Part shown: piece by piece, positions 11,361 through 22,835 of the stretch | How positions within the stretch are numbered: the first letter of the stretch is position 1 | Layout: the number at the start of each line of letters is the position of its first letter | Translations under genes and position numbers: made by a program | Source: Brasenia schreberi | Taxonomy: Eukaryota; Streptophyta; Magnoliopsida; Nymphaeales; Cabombaceae | Length of the DNA: 64,000 bases | Reading direction: 5' to 3' | Assembly (NCBI GenBank): GCA_036023115.1 | Contig: JAYKKT010000056.1 | Coordinates: 4,277,001 to 4,341,000, forward strand | Notes under the pieces: generated by a model | Told to the model about the DNA's origin: nothing | The model's input: only the letters and a program-made list of their open reading frames with translations | Database searches by the model: none

Positions 11361-11935
11361 ATTTTTCATACTTGATCTTCATTAGAATGATTTGATAAAA
11401 CATGGTTTTGAAATTCATTTGCAAAGATGCCTTCATCGAGCATTTCATCAAGTATGGGATATGTATCTTCAAGAAGAAATTCGGCCACATGATCGGGTAG
11501 GGCTTGTCCCTTAATGGAGCTTTGATCATGAAATTTGAGATCATACTCCATTAAGAGGAGCTGCCATTTACCTAGCCTACCCGGTAGGATAGGTTTTCAA
11601 ATAAGTGCTTTATTGGATCAAGTTTAGACACTATCTGAATTTCATGATCTAGGAAATAATGTCTAAACTGTTGGCAACCCCACACCAAAGCCAAGCACGT
11701 TTTCTCCATGGCTTGATAATTTCTTTAATATGCTAATAGAGTTTTCGAAATGTAGTAAACAACATACTCTTTAAGACTATCATCCTCATATTGAGCAAGT
11801 AAAGCACCCAATGCATTCGCATGAATATAAATATAAAGCAATGAAGGTTTTCCTTGCTTTGGAGGTTTTTAAAATCGGAGGATTCACCAAATAAGTTTTC
11901 AATATTTCAAAAGTTTTTTGGCAATCGAAATCTCA
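11361..11935 (-). pseudogene. RNase H and connector of B1
   Basis: The 11,366-11,551 frame (MEYDLKFHDQSSIKGQALPDHVAEFLLEDTYP... type) is the connector that follows the classical RNase H in these elements. RNase H itself (11,570-11,930) is readable in pieces: ANALGALLAQYEDD, YYISKTLLAY, EKTCLALVW and FRHYFLDHEI. In-frame stops occur, for example after LLAY. It degrades the RNA template during reverse transcription. Confidence 0.75.
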
Positions 11936-13064
11936 TTCAAATTTAACCCCTTTTCTCAAAAGTCTATTGAAAGGTTCGCATCTTATTGCTAAGTTGGAGA
12001 TAAATCTCCTAATTGCTTGGAGTCGACCTTGGAGGCTTCGGATTTGAGTCAAGTTGGAGGGTGGAGGCATGTCTATGATGGCTCCACACTTAGAGGGGTG
12101 GACCTCTATGCCCCTTTGGCTTACCATGAACCCTAAGAGTTTTCCCGATTCCACTCCAAAAGCACATTTTTGAGAGTTTAGTTTTACTTTATAAAGCTTC
12201 AGTCTTTCGAAAACCTTTTGCAAAGATTCTATGTGTGTGCATCAGGTTTTTTATTTTACCAAAAGATCATCCACATAGACTTCCAAGAGCTCATGGATTT
12301 GATCATAGAAAATAGTAGTCATGGCTCTTTGGTATGTGACACTGGCATTTTTCAAAACCAAAAGGCATAACCGTATAACAGTATGTGCCCCAAGGTATAG
12401 TAAAAGCAGTTTTTGCCTAATCTTTTGGTGCTAACTTGATTTGGTTGTAACCCGAATAGCCATCCATGAAAGAAAACATTTCATGATTTGCAGTGCTATC
12501 CACTATCAAATCAATGTTTGGAAGAGGAAAATTAATTCGAATTTTCCCATTGGATTTTCGAACCACAACAATATTTGAAAGCCATTCAGAATAAGCAATG
12601 GGTTTTATAAATCCGGCTTTTAAAAGATCTTCTAAACCCTCTTTCAGTTGGGAGTGAATATCAGGATGAATTTTTCTAAGCTTTTGCTTCACGGGTTTTG
12701 CATTTAGTTCTAAGGGTAGATGATGTTCTATGATCCTAGGGTCTAAACCCAACATGTCTTCGTAGGTCCATACAAATACATCCACATAAGATTTCAAAAA
12801 TGCAATGAATGATGCTCTTTCGTGCTCATGCAAACAAGCACCTATTTTGACACATTTTGGGTTAGACTCACTCCATAGATTGATTTCTAGAAAATTCCCT
12901 CCTACGGAATTTGAAGGTTTTTCCAAGTCAAGGACTCTATGAAATTCAGTAAGCTCGGATGCTTGATCTTCCTCATGAATGAGGGGATCTTTCTCCTTGC
13001 TTTGATCACTCTCAAGTGCCTTAATTTCTAGGGAAGTATCATGTAACAGAGTGGGGTTGTGCAT
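11936..13064 (-). pseudogene. Reverse transcriptase of B1
   Basis: The main frame (12,417-13,064) has the N-terminal WTYEDMLGLDPRIIEHHLPL, then KQKLRKIHP, GLEDLLKAGFIKP, SNIVVVRKSNGKIRI and FSFMDGYSGYNQIKLAPKD. Compared with P it lacks about 15 residues between GKIRI and PLPNID, which removes the DFRNLNKA motif. The catalytic YVDD is at 12,267-12,278 in a neighbouring segment that is followed by a stop. The thumb (11,933-12,223) has QRGIEVHPSKC. The deletion alone should abolish activity. Confidence 0.85.
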
Positions 13065-13271
13065 AACTTTGATGATTTTGGTTTGGGGATATACATGGGT
13101 TTTGAAGAACTCGAAATTGGGATTTGTATATGGCCAAGATTTTTGGAGTTTTCAAATTTTTTGTCTTTTTCATTGCAAATGCTAGAAGGATGAATGTAAA
13201 AAGACTTTCTTTTTGAGATTTTCAGATTTTTCAACGTTTTTTGGCTTTTTCCAAACAAAAGCTAGGAGAAT
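13065..13271 (-). pseudogene. Linker before RT of B1, proximal part
   Basis: K/S-rich frame with SKRKSFYIHPSSICNEK and KPMYIPKPKSSK, matching the post-splice-site segment of D at 5,255-5,525. It continues at 16,408 on the other side of the nested LTR A2. Confidence 0.5.
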
Positions 13272-13353
13272 TGTAAGCACAAAAATTTTCACTTCTGGTT
13301 TTGAAGCCAGAAATGAACCTTTTCGCATCTATGTCATTTCTATGGGCGTGCCA

Positions 13354-13474
13354 GCTAGCTTGCTCAAGCTAGCAAAGATTTTGAAATATCTGACGTTTTT
13401 AAGGCAATTGTGAGCAAGCAGGATCTTTTTGCTTTAAACCTTCTTGAACTGGTGCTCAAGGGTCAGTTTAAGCG
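13354..13474 (-). other. U5 stem-loop pair, LTR A2
   Basis: Hairpin 2 is GCTAGCTTG/CAAGCTAGC (13,354-13,373). Hairpin 1 (13,430-13,474) has arms GCTTTAAAC/GTTTAAGC, inner CTTGA/TCAAG and loop ACTGGTGC. Confidence 0.7.
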
Positions 13475-13750
13475 CTTATAGACTTTGATAAAACAGTTTG
13501 GACTCTTTGAAATGATACAAGTGTTTTGAAAACTCGAGTTTTGCCTAAGTTTGCAAATTTTATATATAGGGCTAGACGATTCCAAGTCTTTGAGTTTTAG
13601 CTATTTAGGCCGGATGTGTGTGTGCATAAATGGCCTAATTTCAACGTGTTTGAGCGTAGATTTAGGGTTTCTTTTGAAAATGCATGAATGCAAGGATGCA
13701 CAAATGTTTTTCGGGTTTGAGATGATGTGAGCTAGTTTCGAATTGAAAGC

Positions 13751-14570
13751 AACTCACACAACTTAATGTAAATACCCGAATGGAAGTGCAACTCACGCAG
13801 CTTAAGGGAAATACCCGAATTTGAAAGCAACTCACACAACTTAATGTAAATACCCGAATGGAAGTGCAACTCACGCAGCTTAAGGGAAATACCCGAATTT
13901 GAAAGCAACTCACACGACTTGAATGTAAATTGCAAAATTGAAATATACTTATATCTTAAGAGCGGAAAGGCTCAATTGTGAGTGAGTGCTTTTGGTGTGT
14001 AAATGTAAAGACAACTCACACGACTTGAAATGAACTTGCCGAAATTGAAATATAAGTATATAGTAAGAGCGGAAAGGCTCAATTGTGAGTGAGTGCTCTT
14101 GGTGTGTAAATGTAAAGACAACTCACACGACTTGAATTGAACTTGCCGAAATTGAAATATAAGTATATAGTAAGAGTGGAAAGGCTCAATTGTGAGTGAG
14201 TGCTCTTGGTGTGTAAATGTAAAGACAACTCACACAACTTGAATTAAACCCACCCGGAATGTAAGTGCTTACACGACTGAATGTAAAACTCACGCAGCTG
14301 GAAAATATATAGGTATGCTATATCTTATGAGCAACAAAGGCTCAAAATATGCGCGAGAGTGTAGAGCAAGTGCTCGAGTACTTTTGTGTGCGAGTGTGAA
14401 ATTTAAATGACAAACTCACACGACGTGAATGTAACAACCCAAATTGAATTGCAACTCACACAGCTTTCACTAAAGTAAATACCCAAAGGGAAATATATAC
14501 TTTAGCTTAAGAGTGGAAAGTCTCAATGTGTATGCAATCGTGTACAATTAAGAGCGGAAAGGCTCAAGTG
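13751..14570 (-). repeat. Minisatellite in LTR A2
   Basis: Two layers: a 78-bp unit (starts 13,751 and 13,829) with CCCGAATGGAAGTGCAACTC, then a 107-bp unit with AAGAGCGGAAAGGCTCAA at 13,960, 14,067 and 14,174 (the last with one mismatch). More degenerate copies follow. Confidence 0.85.
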
Positions 14571-14657
14571 CACGTGGGTGTTCTTTGTGTACGTCTAAGA
14601 GCAATATGGCTCAAGTGTACGTATATGCCTTGTGTATCAAGCACCAATATTACATTT

Positions 14658-14748
14658 TGGGGGGAGACTATGCTCCATTATTACAACCCCATGTCGACTT
14701 GAATTAAATTTCAAAGGAGTAAGGTAAAAACCGAATTTAAACACTTAC
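14658..14748 (-). promoter_or_regulatory. Leader block, LTR A2
   Basis: Minus-strand GTAAGTG (14,743-14,748) followed by GGGGTTGTAATAATGGAGC and TCTCCCCCC. Confidence 0.5.
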
Positions 14749-15770
14749 AAGTGGTCTGCTTTTTCTCTCAACTTGCTCGGGTCCGTTCACCTTGGCAGCA
14801 ATTAGATAGGTCTCCCTAGGTGGGTTTAGACGTGGGTTTAGGCTTAGGGTGTGCTTGGGGGCAGCCGGGTGTTTGAGCTTAGGAGGGGCTTGGTTCGGCC
14901 AAGGTGTGGGTTCGCTATGGGGGGGTATGGTCTTAGGTAATGGGATGGGAGCTAGGTAGGTCATGGCCAAGGTGAGGGTTGAGGTGTTAGGGTGGCGCTA
15001 GGAAAAGGGTGCAGGCGGCAGGTAAGGTTGGCCGGGTGTTAGGGAATGTGGTGCGGCGCTAGGGATAGGCGGCAGGTAGGGAAAGGGTTCGACTGGCTGG
15101 TGGGAGGTAGGGTGAGTCACGGCAAAAGGGGTGCAGGTGCCAGGTGCACCCTACAGGGGCTGTGGCAGGGGCTGTGAGCTAGGTTACGGCAGGCGGGTGG
15201 TGCGGAGGTTGTGGTAAGGCGCTGGAGTTAGGCGCTAGGGCGCTGGGGAAAGGGTGAGTGGGAAAGTGCGGTCGGCTGGCTGGGGGGTAGTGCTAGGGTG
15301 GCCGGATGGGGTAAGGTGCCGGGTGTTGGAAGGTGGCAGGTGGTAAGAAGTAGGCTGGGGGTTATCTAGGGGGAGTGTAGGGACCAAAAACCAAGTGCAA
15401 AGTGCACTCGGTTAGAGGGTTTAGGTTAGGTCAGTTAGGGGGAGTTTGGGTCAGTTTAGGTGAAAGGGGCTAGGTCTAGGCTAGTTTTGGGTTAGGTTTA
15501 GTGGGGTCGGTTAGGTGGTTTAGGCTAGGTTAGGGTGAGGTTGAGAGACCTACCTCTTGGAGCCGGTCCACCACGAATAGCCCATCCTTCATGCCCTTTT
15601 GCAGCCGTTCTTCAAGTTGGTGCAGCCCTTTGGTTGAGCCTAGGTTCATACAAGACTTGAACCCACATGGCTATGGCCCGCCATATCTACTTTATGCCCT
15701 CCACTCATTCTCTCTCTTCCCAAGCCTTCCAATTGCAAATTCACATCAATTTTATGGCCCCCCCTCACCT

Positions 15771-15780
15771 CTATTTATAG
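15771..15780 (-). promoter_or_regulatory. TATA box, LTR A2
   Basis: CTATAAATAG on the minus strand, followed by AGGTGAGGGG as in the P 3' LTR. Confidence 0.7.
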
Positions 15781-16407
15781 GCAAATGAGGTGGATCTTGG
15801 ATTTGGATTTTGAGATTCAAATCCGATCCAAATACTATTTGGGTCTGGATCTGGATATTTGGGTTCAGATCCAATCCAATTTTTTATTTCTTCAGTCCTT
15901 CTTGGCATTTCGAGACGGACAGTTTTCGCGGGCCCTGGCTTTATCAGTGCTCAGTCTTGGGCTGGGTCTTCCCCAACCATTTTGTCCAAACTTCTCACCT
16001 TTCTGGACTTCGTTTTGTCTGATTCTTGATATTTCAGGCTTGGATTTCTGATGATTTGGTGGATGCTCTTGGCTTGGTATTTGATCCTTCGAGCTTTAAG
16101 TCTGCTTCTAGCCTGGGCTCTCCTTTTGCCTTTTGATCCTGCTTTTATCAAGCTAGGCTGAATTTTGGTTTTTTGAACCTATTTTAGAGGCTGCTTTTTT
16201 ATCAAGCTCCACCTGTTGGATTTGGGTTTTTACAAAATTGGGACTTGGCCCAAGTTTGAGAAATTTACATTTTGAACGGGTTTTCAAACAGAAGTTTAAA
16301 GCTTTTGCAACTCTTGGGTTTTCGAAAAATCAAAATCTAGCTTTGAAATGGATTTTTCAAACCAAGTGTTTGTTTTGAAAAATCGTTTGATTTTTGGGGT
16401 GTTTACA

Positions 16408-16544
16408 AGAATGCACACAAAAGACTTTCTTTTTGGAATTTTCAGGTTTTTCAAATGTTTTTGGATTTTGAAAGTTTTTCACATTTTTTTGCTTTTTCCA
16501 ATAGATATGTTTTTTGGATTTTTTTCAAAAGAGGAGTCTTCCAT
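16408..16544 (-). pseudogene. Linker before RT of B1, distal part
   Basis: Continues the K-rich linker across the solo LTR, with a FDGRLLF-like start next to the splice-like site. The site itself reads TTTGTTG instead of TTTGTAG, so the AG is lost in this copy. Confidence 0.45.
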
Positions 16545-17002
16545 CAAACCAACAAAGAAAACACCATGAATTTTTCTCTAAACAAGAGGTATAAGCCATA
16601 GGTTTCGATGTTAGTGGGTTCTAGGGCACCCTTGACCCAATTGTTCTTAGGTGGTTGCTCAGGGGGTATGGATAGGGTGTATCCCAATCCATGTCGACCC
16701 GGGTTAGGTATAATGGGCTCTAACCTACCTCGGTTCACGGTTCCTAGCCCTTGGTATGGTGTATATCCCATGTTCAACATCATATTCCAAGGCTTCTTGA
16801 GTTTGGAAAAAAATTTGTAAAGAGGATGACCTTGGAATCGAGTGTCATCAATATCATGGAACACACGAGTTTGTTTGGCTAATGGTTGGGAGGTATGGGT
16901 TAGAGAGGATTTGGGATTCCTTAGGAGACACACGATCCTAGGGAAGCATAACCCTACACGTTTAGGAGTTGGAAATGGCTTGAGCTTCCCTAGGAGATGC
17001 AC
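16545..17002 (-). pseudogene. G-patch-like domain of B1
   Basis: The 152-aa frame contains DIDDTRFQGHPLYKFFSK, then PWNMMLNMGYTPYQGLG and GRLEPII, followed by PPEQPPKNNWVKGALEP and YGLYLLFREK before its stop. The glycine pattern resembles G-patch. Upstream, NRAWFPL-type repeats related to C's leader protein are short and decayed. In P the same domain follows the protease. Confidence 0.65.
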
Positions 17003-17587
17003 GATTCTTTGGGGTTGAAGGCTTCCTAGGGAAAGAATGACTTGGGGTGAGTGAGGCGTTTCTATAGCCTTCTCACTTGATGGATGACTCGATGGACAAG
17101 GGAGGTTTTTGATTCCCTTAAGGTGGGGATGGTCTTATCCAAGGACTGCCACCACTTGGTTATCTCATGGAATTTTCAAACATTTGTGAAAGGTTGAAGG
17201 GACGGCTCAGAAGCTATGAATCCAAGGCCTTCCTAACAACAAGTTATAATGGGGGTTTATGTCTAAGACATGATACAACCTTGTGTGTTGGATGTTTTCT
17301 ACCTCCATGGAAAACTCGATAGCTCCTAATGGATGGGATGAATTGCCATCATATCCAGTGATAACGATGGGGCTTGGTTCTAGCCTAGAAATGGAGACAC
17401 CTATTTGAAAGGCCACGTGAAGAGCAAGAATGTTTAGACCTCCTCCCCAATCAACCAAACACTTGTTTAAAGTGTGGTGATTCAATACCACATCTATATG
17501 CAAGGGCTGGTTATGGGTTGTATTTGGTCTCTCTAATTCATCCTGAGTGAACATGATAGAGGCCTTGGCAAAGATTTGGGAGACCAA
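17003..17587 (-). pseudogene. Aspartic protease of B1
   Basis: The protease cuts the polyprotein. The frame 17,207-17,587 (126 aa) has ELERPNTTHNQPLHIDVVLN, then CLVDWGGGLNIL at the active site, IVITGYDG, GAIEFSMEV, YHVLDINPHYNLLLGRPWI. P and the fragment at 42,983 read VDGGGGLNIL here, so Trp at the second position is probably a mutation. The segment 17,003-17,206 is decayed linker. Confidence 0.75.
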
Positions 17588-18403
17588 GATGTGTTAACCT
17601 TAACTTTTTCTAGGATTCTCTCTAAGACTTGTCTATGTTCAGGTGAGGTTTATATCAACTCTAAGATAGACATGTTTATGGGATGTTTTGAAAGATGGAG
17701 TTCCAAATCGTATGGGGTTAACACAACACCTTTACCCTTATCGATGCTATGAGATAAATTAGGGATGCATGCTTTCTAAGGGCCGGGCAAAACGACCACT
17801 TCCTTCCTAGCATTTTTGGCTAAGTGTGGGGGTTGATAGATCCTTCCGAACCTAGACACCTCACCTACACTTTCCTAAGGCTAGTTCCTAACTTGACTCT
17901 ACTTGGATGCCTCGAAGCACCACAAATTTCTATCAAGGCTCTAGCCGGGGGCAGTACTCTAAGCGCTCCCCGGATCAATACTTGCTTGTCTTTTTTTATT
18001 ACGATAGAGAGCGGTGTGTGACAAGTAGTGTGAACCGTATGCATTGCATGCTAAATCCCATGAGTTTTGAGTGGAAGAAGACATACCTCTTTTCTTTTCC
18101 CACTTGTGCTTATGTGGTAGGGAAAAGGCTCTTTAAGAATTGCTTGGGAGGGCTCCGGTTCCTCCGAGACGTAGAGCCTACCCTACTCTATCAAGTCTTT
18201 GATTTTATTTTGAAGAGTTGTTTGAGAATTGCTTGGGAGGGCCGGGCGAAACACTTGTTTGTATCATGGCCCTTGAGCCTATGATACTTGCAAAAATTGT
18301 TTAGAAACTTTCCCTTAGGGGGTGCCCCTTCGGGAATAGTCGGGTGATGGATTAGACCCTAGGTCAAGAGAATGTTTAGGACTTCCGTGAGTGGTTGTCC
18401 TAG
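17588..18403 (-). pseudogene. Gag-protease linker of B1
   Basis: No single open frame. The minus strand near 17,950-18,050 matches the CHTP..RGALRVPPP segment upstream of the protease in P and in the fragment at 42,983. Near 18,240-18,310 it matches the region around 42,900-42,960. It is the decayed C-terminal half of Gag. Confidence 0.55.
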
Positions 18404-19504
18404 CTAGGTGAACTCCCTATTTTCAACCTGTTTTTGAGTTTTTCTGACATGTTTTTGTTCAGAGGTTTGTGAGGGTCCAGCCAAGCTCGTCTCTACCCGA
18501 ACGTTTGCAACCTTTTGGGCTTTTGCTCCACTCTCAGGTGCGTGTGGCCCATATGCCCCTTGCTTTTCAAATCGAGGTTTTTGAAAACTCCTCCCCTTCC
18601 ATAAATCTTCGTACACTCCTTTTTTCAAATTCGCTTCGTAGAGCAAAGCTTTTTTTATCAATTTTTGAAAATTCGAGATTTCGTGGAGTGAGAGGAGGGC
18701 TTTTAAATCGGTTTTGAAATTCTTGAGGATGAGTATTATGGCGCATCCTTCGGATATGGGCTCTCTAACTTGGCACAAAAGTGACCTCTATCTAACGATA
18801 AATGCGTGTGCATTCTCGTTAGGAGTTTGCTTAGTGTCTCTCGAAGTATTGAAAGTGGGTGTGACTTCAACATTATGTGAAAATCTTTGCATGAAACAAT
18901 TCGCCAAGTCTTCAAAGTTGGCGAATTGGGTCAAGTCATATGAAGCCAACTACTTCGACGCATTTCCTTTGAGAGAGAGGGGGAACCAGTAGATCCACTT
19001 TGAAGAATCTCTCTTCTTCTTGTATGCTCTTCGAGAAAAGAGTTGAAGGTGGCATCTAAGATTCCAACTTTCCTCATACTGGTGGAAATTCGGTATATCA
19101 TCGTCACTATCGGTTTGATAATCCGATGGTAAGAAATCCGAGAGTGTGTAGGCTCTTTTAACTTTTGTTTGGCCTTTCAACAGTTGTTGCAAGGCTTTTC
19201 TGTCTTTGATAGTGAAGGATTCCAGATCTGGTTCTTCGTCTAACCTAGAGGCCATTTTGGTTTTCTTTGTATGAGATGGTTTCTTGTGAGCCCTTGCTTG
19301 TTTCCTGTGAGAAGAAAACGACTCGACCGCTTCGGCCTCTTTGCTTAAAGCGGCTATCTTCTCTTCTATAAATTTAAGTTCCCTTCTGAACTCGACATGA
19401 TTTGGAGAAAATGGTAGACCTGTGCACAAGAAATGAATTAAACACCAAGAATTTTCGATGAAGTGGATTTTGGGAAAATCAACACCTAAGCTTGAAATCC
19501 TCAA
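18404..19504 (-). pseudogene. Gag of B1 (frameshifted)
   Basis: Gag forms the particle that packages the RNA. The N-terminal part (18,950-19,504) has a coiled-coil-like start (EFRRELKFIEEKIAALSKEA), then RAYTLSDFLPSDYQTDSDDD and the core FSRRAYKKKRDSSKWIYWFP..LKGNASK. The C-terminal part (18,404-18,778) is QVREPISEGCAIILILKNFK. The part between is readable only with a frameshift. It matches the plus-strand Gag at 42,046-42,540. No CCHC zinc knuckle is visible. Confidence 0.8.
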
Positions 19505-19510
19505 AGTCTA

Positions 19511-19534
19511 GAGTCCCACAGAGCGTGCCAATTC
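19511..19534 (-). other. Primer-binding-site region of B1
   Basis: Directly after the 5' LTR on the minus strand: GAATTGGCACGCTCTGTGGG. Element C has GATTTGGCACGCCCGGTGGG at the same place. I did not identify the tRNA. Confidence 0.6.
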
Positions 19535-19618
19535 TGTAGATGTAAAATTTCACTCATAGCCTATATAGAGACTTGAAATAAACTTCTCAACCTATTTCGT
19601 TTATGCGCGAGCATGCCA

Positions 19619-19732
19619 GCTAGTTTTCAAAACTAGCAAAGTTGTAAATCTGACTTTGTGAGCGATTGTCGCTGAGCGAGATCTTTTCACCTTAGGCCTT
19701 CTTGAACCGATGCTCAAGGATCAGCCTAGGTG
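19619..19732 (-). other. U5 stem-loop pair, B1 5' LTR
   Basis: Hairpin 2 is GCTAGTTTT/AAAACTAGC (19,619-19,637). Hairpin 1 (19,688-19,732) has arms CACCTTAGGC/GCCTAGGTG, perfect apart from one bulged T, inner CTTGA/TCAAG and loop ACCGATGC. Confidence 0.75.
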
Positions 19733-20623
19733 CTTTGAGGATTCATTTGTGCAGGTGTTATTTCTCCACTTTGAGAAAAATCCGAGAGACTTGATCAAAT
19801 TTGTGCAATAGGTGTTTTGAGGACAAATTTTGCTAAGTTTTGGAAAACAGAAACTGGTTCTATTTTCAGACTTCGCTTTCTGATTTTCTTTATTGACTTC
19901 CGAATCTCCAAAAATCATGAAAAATTTAAAGTGAATAAGCACAAATGTGGAGATTCTGAAAACATTTTTATTTTATTTTTGGGTCTAGGAAGTGTTTCTG
20001 TTGAGACACTCGGAACCGTTTTGTCACAGAAATACATAGACTCAAATCAAAGTCTGTATCTCGGTGCACAGAGTCTATTTGGTGAACTTAGTCTTGTTGG
20101 AAAGTTATGGATGTCAGCTTTCCAAAGAACCAAGTTTCACTAAAATTGGACCGCTACAAACAAAGTTATGGCAAGATTACCCAGGCTCTATTGCTGGAAA
20201 TACAGTTTCGATAGAGTTGATTCTAGATTTTCCCGATCTTACACACTTTTAATTACGTGGTTGAACGACCCTAAAATTCTTGAAAATTTTATCCTATGTG
20301 GGTTTGTGTGTTTAGATGAAGTGTTCCAAGTTTTAGGTCAATCGGAGCAGAAATGTGGAAATGAAAAATAAAACATCAGACGTATGCAGAGATGCTGAAA
20401 ACAGTTTTTCTGTATTTACAGCATATGTGATGCATTCATCCGAGATTAAATGACATATTCACAACAAACTTAAAGTAAACTGCTGAAGGGAAATGAATGT
20501 AAATGTATATATTAGTTTAAGCATAGAGGGGGTTAAGAATTACAGGAGTTTATAGAAGTATGAAACAAGTAGAGTGCATAGGTATGAAACGAAATTGGCA
20601 GCATATCTACTTGCTATTATAAC

Positions 20624-20720
20624 ATGGGAGAGATGAAGCTCCATTATTACAACCCCTTTTCTTAAATTGAATATCAAGAAGAGAATCAAGATTAACAATG
20701 GAAGTGAAGTACTTACTTAC
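20624..20720 (-). promoter_or_regulatory. Leader block, B1 5' LTR
   Basis: Minus-strand GTAAGTAAGTAC followed by GGGGTTGTAATAATGGAG and TCTCCCATGTTATAATAG. Confidence 0.5.
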
Positions 20721-21740
20721 CAGCCTCCATGGAAAACCGAACAGAAGAGGGATTGTCCCCTTCCTCTTCTACTTTCTCTTCTTTCTCTCTTTTCTCTTTT
20801 TTTTTCTCTCTCTCTAATTGCAGCAACTCCTACCTATCCTAGACTCTCCCTCTCCCTTCACTCTAGCCTTGGGAAGTCTCTCTCTATGCAGCAACTCCCC
20901 TCTTGCCGGACCCTTGCATGGGGCGGGTTGGACATGGCTTTTTTTGCCCATGTCTTGCTCCACTCCAAGACCATCACATGGACCCTTGTGGTCCCTCTTG
21001 ATCACGTGCTAGACCAGACCCATGTGGGTTGGTCCTTGGCTTGAGCTAGGTGCACCTAGGTATGGTCTGGATGCAACCGGCTAGGTGAGTTGGTGGGCAT
21101 GATTTCAACCATGGTGTAGCTTTGGTCTTGGCCGAATGCATTTGTGTGTGGCTTGTTCCATCTTGGAGTAGCCTCTTACTTTGTTTGATATAAACTTAAT
21201 TTGGCTCTTGAGTTGGGGCATCCTCGGATTGGCCCTTGCCTTCCTTTGGTGCAACCGAATGAGCCTATTGCAACCCACGATCTTCAAGACTGACTTGGCA
21301 AGGTGCGGTCCTGTGCCTTTCTTCTAACCAATTGAATCAAGCCCCGCCAAGGTATCCTTACATGCTCGAGCCATGTCTTCATTAAGCTTTGCCTTGATGA
21401 GCCCCATTGATCCAATAATGTGAGCTTGGCCATGGCCAATTATGTGCCTTAAGTCCTGCTTTATCAGGGTCCACCTGAGCTCGCTCCCAACTTGGGCTTG
21501 CTTTAACTGTAACCATGATCCTTGTTGATTCTTCGGAGGGGAGGATTCCGTTTTATCCCTATTTGACTTTGTTTTCATCTAATTCCTTAACTTCAATTTG
21601 AAAACATTTTATTTCGAAATCTCCATTTTAAGGATTTGGTGAAATTCACGATTTTCCTTTAAATCAGGGACTTAAAACAAGCTAGTTTTCGAAATTGACA
21701 GTGTGCTTTTACAAAATTTATTTATGGTGTTTGCATCTAC

Positions 21741-22712
21741 CATGTTTTGAATTTTGTTTTCTTTTTGTTTTTCATTTTGAAATTCATTCTGTTGGTGCGG
21801 GACATTTGGCGCACCTTGAAAATCCACATTCTTTGGCACATCTTGTGGTGGGGTTGTGGGTGCATATGTGTGATTTGATATATGGAATGCATATGAATGA
21901 TCTACCGGTCCTACACAACTAAGAGGAGGATCTAGTGGAGAGTTTTGAGAGAAATGAGTTTCAAACATACCTTTTTCAAGCTTGTCTACCTTTCCAAGGT
22001 GAGAGCAAACTTCTTTGCAGGCATCCTAAAGCGGCTCAAGCTCATGCATGGCTTCGAGCTCTTATTGCTTTGCGAGGTCTTGGATTTCATCCTCCAAGCC
22101 TATGTGTGTGCAACCCTCGTTCTCTTGTGTGTGTAAAATGGTTCTCATGGGAATGGAACCCATTGGAGTAAATGATTTTGAAAAATTTGGAGTGATTTAT
22201 GTGAGGTGAATCTCATGCCCCACTCTGCTTGTGTGCCTAGGGATGTAGACTTTTTCTTCATTTTCAACTTTCAGAATTTCAACTTTTTGATTTTCAAATG
22301 TTTTTGATTTTTGAAGATTTTCCATATTTTTTTGCTTTTCCCAAATGAAGACTTTTTGCTTTTCAATGGAAAAAGGAGTGTTTGGATGATTAGCAAGGTT
22401 GGATGATTCAATCTCAACACTTGCTGCATTTGTGGCCTCATTTCCTTCATCGGATTTTGGGCTCAGTTTGGTTTTCTGGGTGTGGTTTTTCTCTCTAGCT
22501 ACCCAAGATGATTTTTCATGGGAATGATGTGGCTTAGCCTTTTGGCTTAGGGCCTCAATTTCCCTTCCAAGTTGCCTTGCTCTTTCCCTCAAAGAGGGAA
22601 GTTCTTCATCTCGAGTTTTAGAGGATTTCTTTGTGGTTTTGGAAAACCGATTTCTGAAATGTGATGAGTCTTTCCTTTATATGTTTTCAAAAGAATCATC
22701 TAAACTTGACAT
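21741..22712 (-). pseudogene. Leader-protein N-terminal part of element D
   Basis: Begins on the minus strand with MSSLDDSFEN near 22,712. The frame 22,197-22,592 (131 aa) has a coiled-coil-like RERARQLGREIEALSQKAK, KVFIWEKQKN and a basic, S-rich tail. The frame 21,672-21,968 has NVDFQGAPNVPHQQNEFQ and NMVD, matching DFQGAPNIPHHPKEFQ and KMVD in C. The ORF is interrupted by B1 after NMVD and resumes at 6,257. It has no Gag core. Function unknown; the N-terminus resembles that of Gag. Confidence 0.6.
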
Positions 22713-22810
22713 TATATTAAAATCAACCTATGCACAAGAATGGATTAAGCACGAAAATTTTTGAAAAGTGAATTTAAAACCAACATCAAATCAATCAACC
22801 CTGAAAAACT

Positions 22811-22835
22811 CAAGTCCGATCGTGCTTGTCAATTT
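22811..22835 (-). other. Primer-binding-site region of D (diverged)
   Basis: After the 5' LTR the minus strand reads AAATTGACAAGCACGATCGG. It is clearly related to but more decayed than the sites of B1 and C. Confidence 0.45.

Larger units (their letters stand above)
13272..16407 (-). mobile_element. Solo LTR A2, family A
   Basis: A 3,136-bp LTR from TGTAAGCAC to GGTGTTTACA. AGAAT precedes (13,267-13,271) and follows it (16,408-16,412), a perfect target-site duplication. It splits the linker between the G-patch frame and RT of B1. Layout matches A1, including the GC-rich leader (about 14,760-15,400) with proline-rich chance frames on one strand. Confidence 0.9.
19535..21735 (-). mobile_element. 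5' LTR of B1, family B
   Basis: A 2,201-bp LTR from TGTAGATGTAAAATTTC to GGTGTTTGCA (one base off the usual end). About 45 bases that include the TATA box in the 3' LTR are missing here near 20,895-20,905, so this promoter copy is probably weak or dead. Confidence 0.85.
6258..21740 (-). mobile_element. Complete nested Tat-lineage element B1
   Basis: A 15.5-kb LTR retrotransposon bounded by LTRs at 6,263-8,571 and 19,535-21,735. TCTAC lies just outside both ends (6,258-6,262 and 21,736-21,740), a perfect 5-bp duplication. Order in its own direction: 5' LTR, primer-binding site, gag, protease, G-patch, RT, RNase H, aRNH, integrase, spacer, polypurine tract, 3' LTR. The two LTRs are roughly 90% alike where I compared them, so the insertion is old. 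Removing it rejoins element D within a leader-protein reading frame. Confidence 0.9.

Noticed and set aside
13662..14230. CRISPR-like array of direct repeats
   Set aside because: Whole units repeat including the spacers; this is a plant LTR minisatellite.
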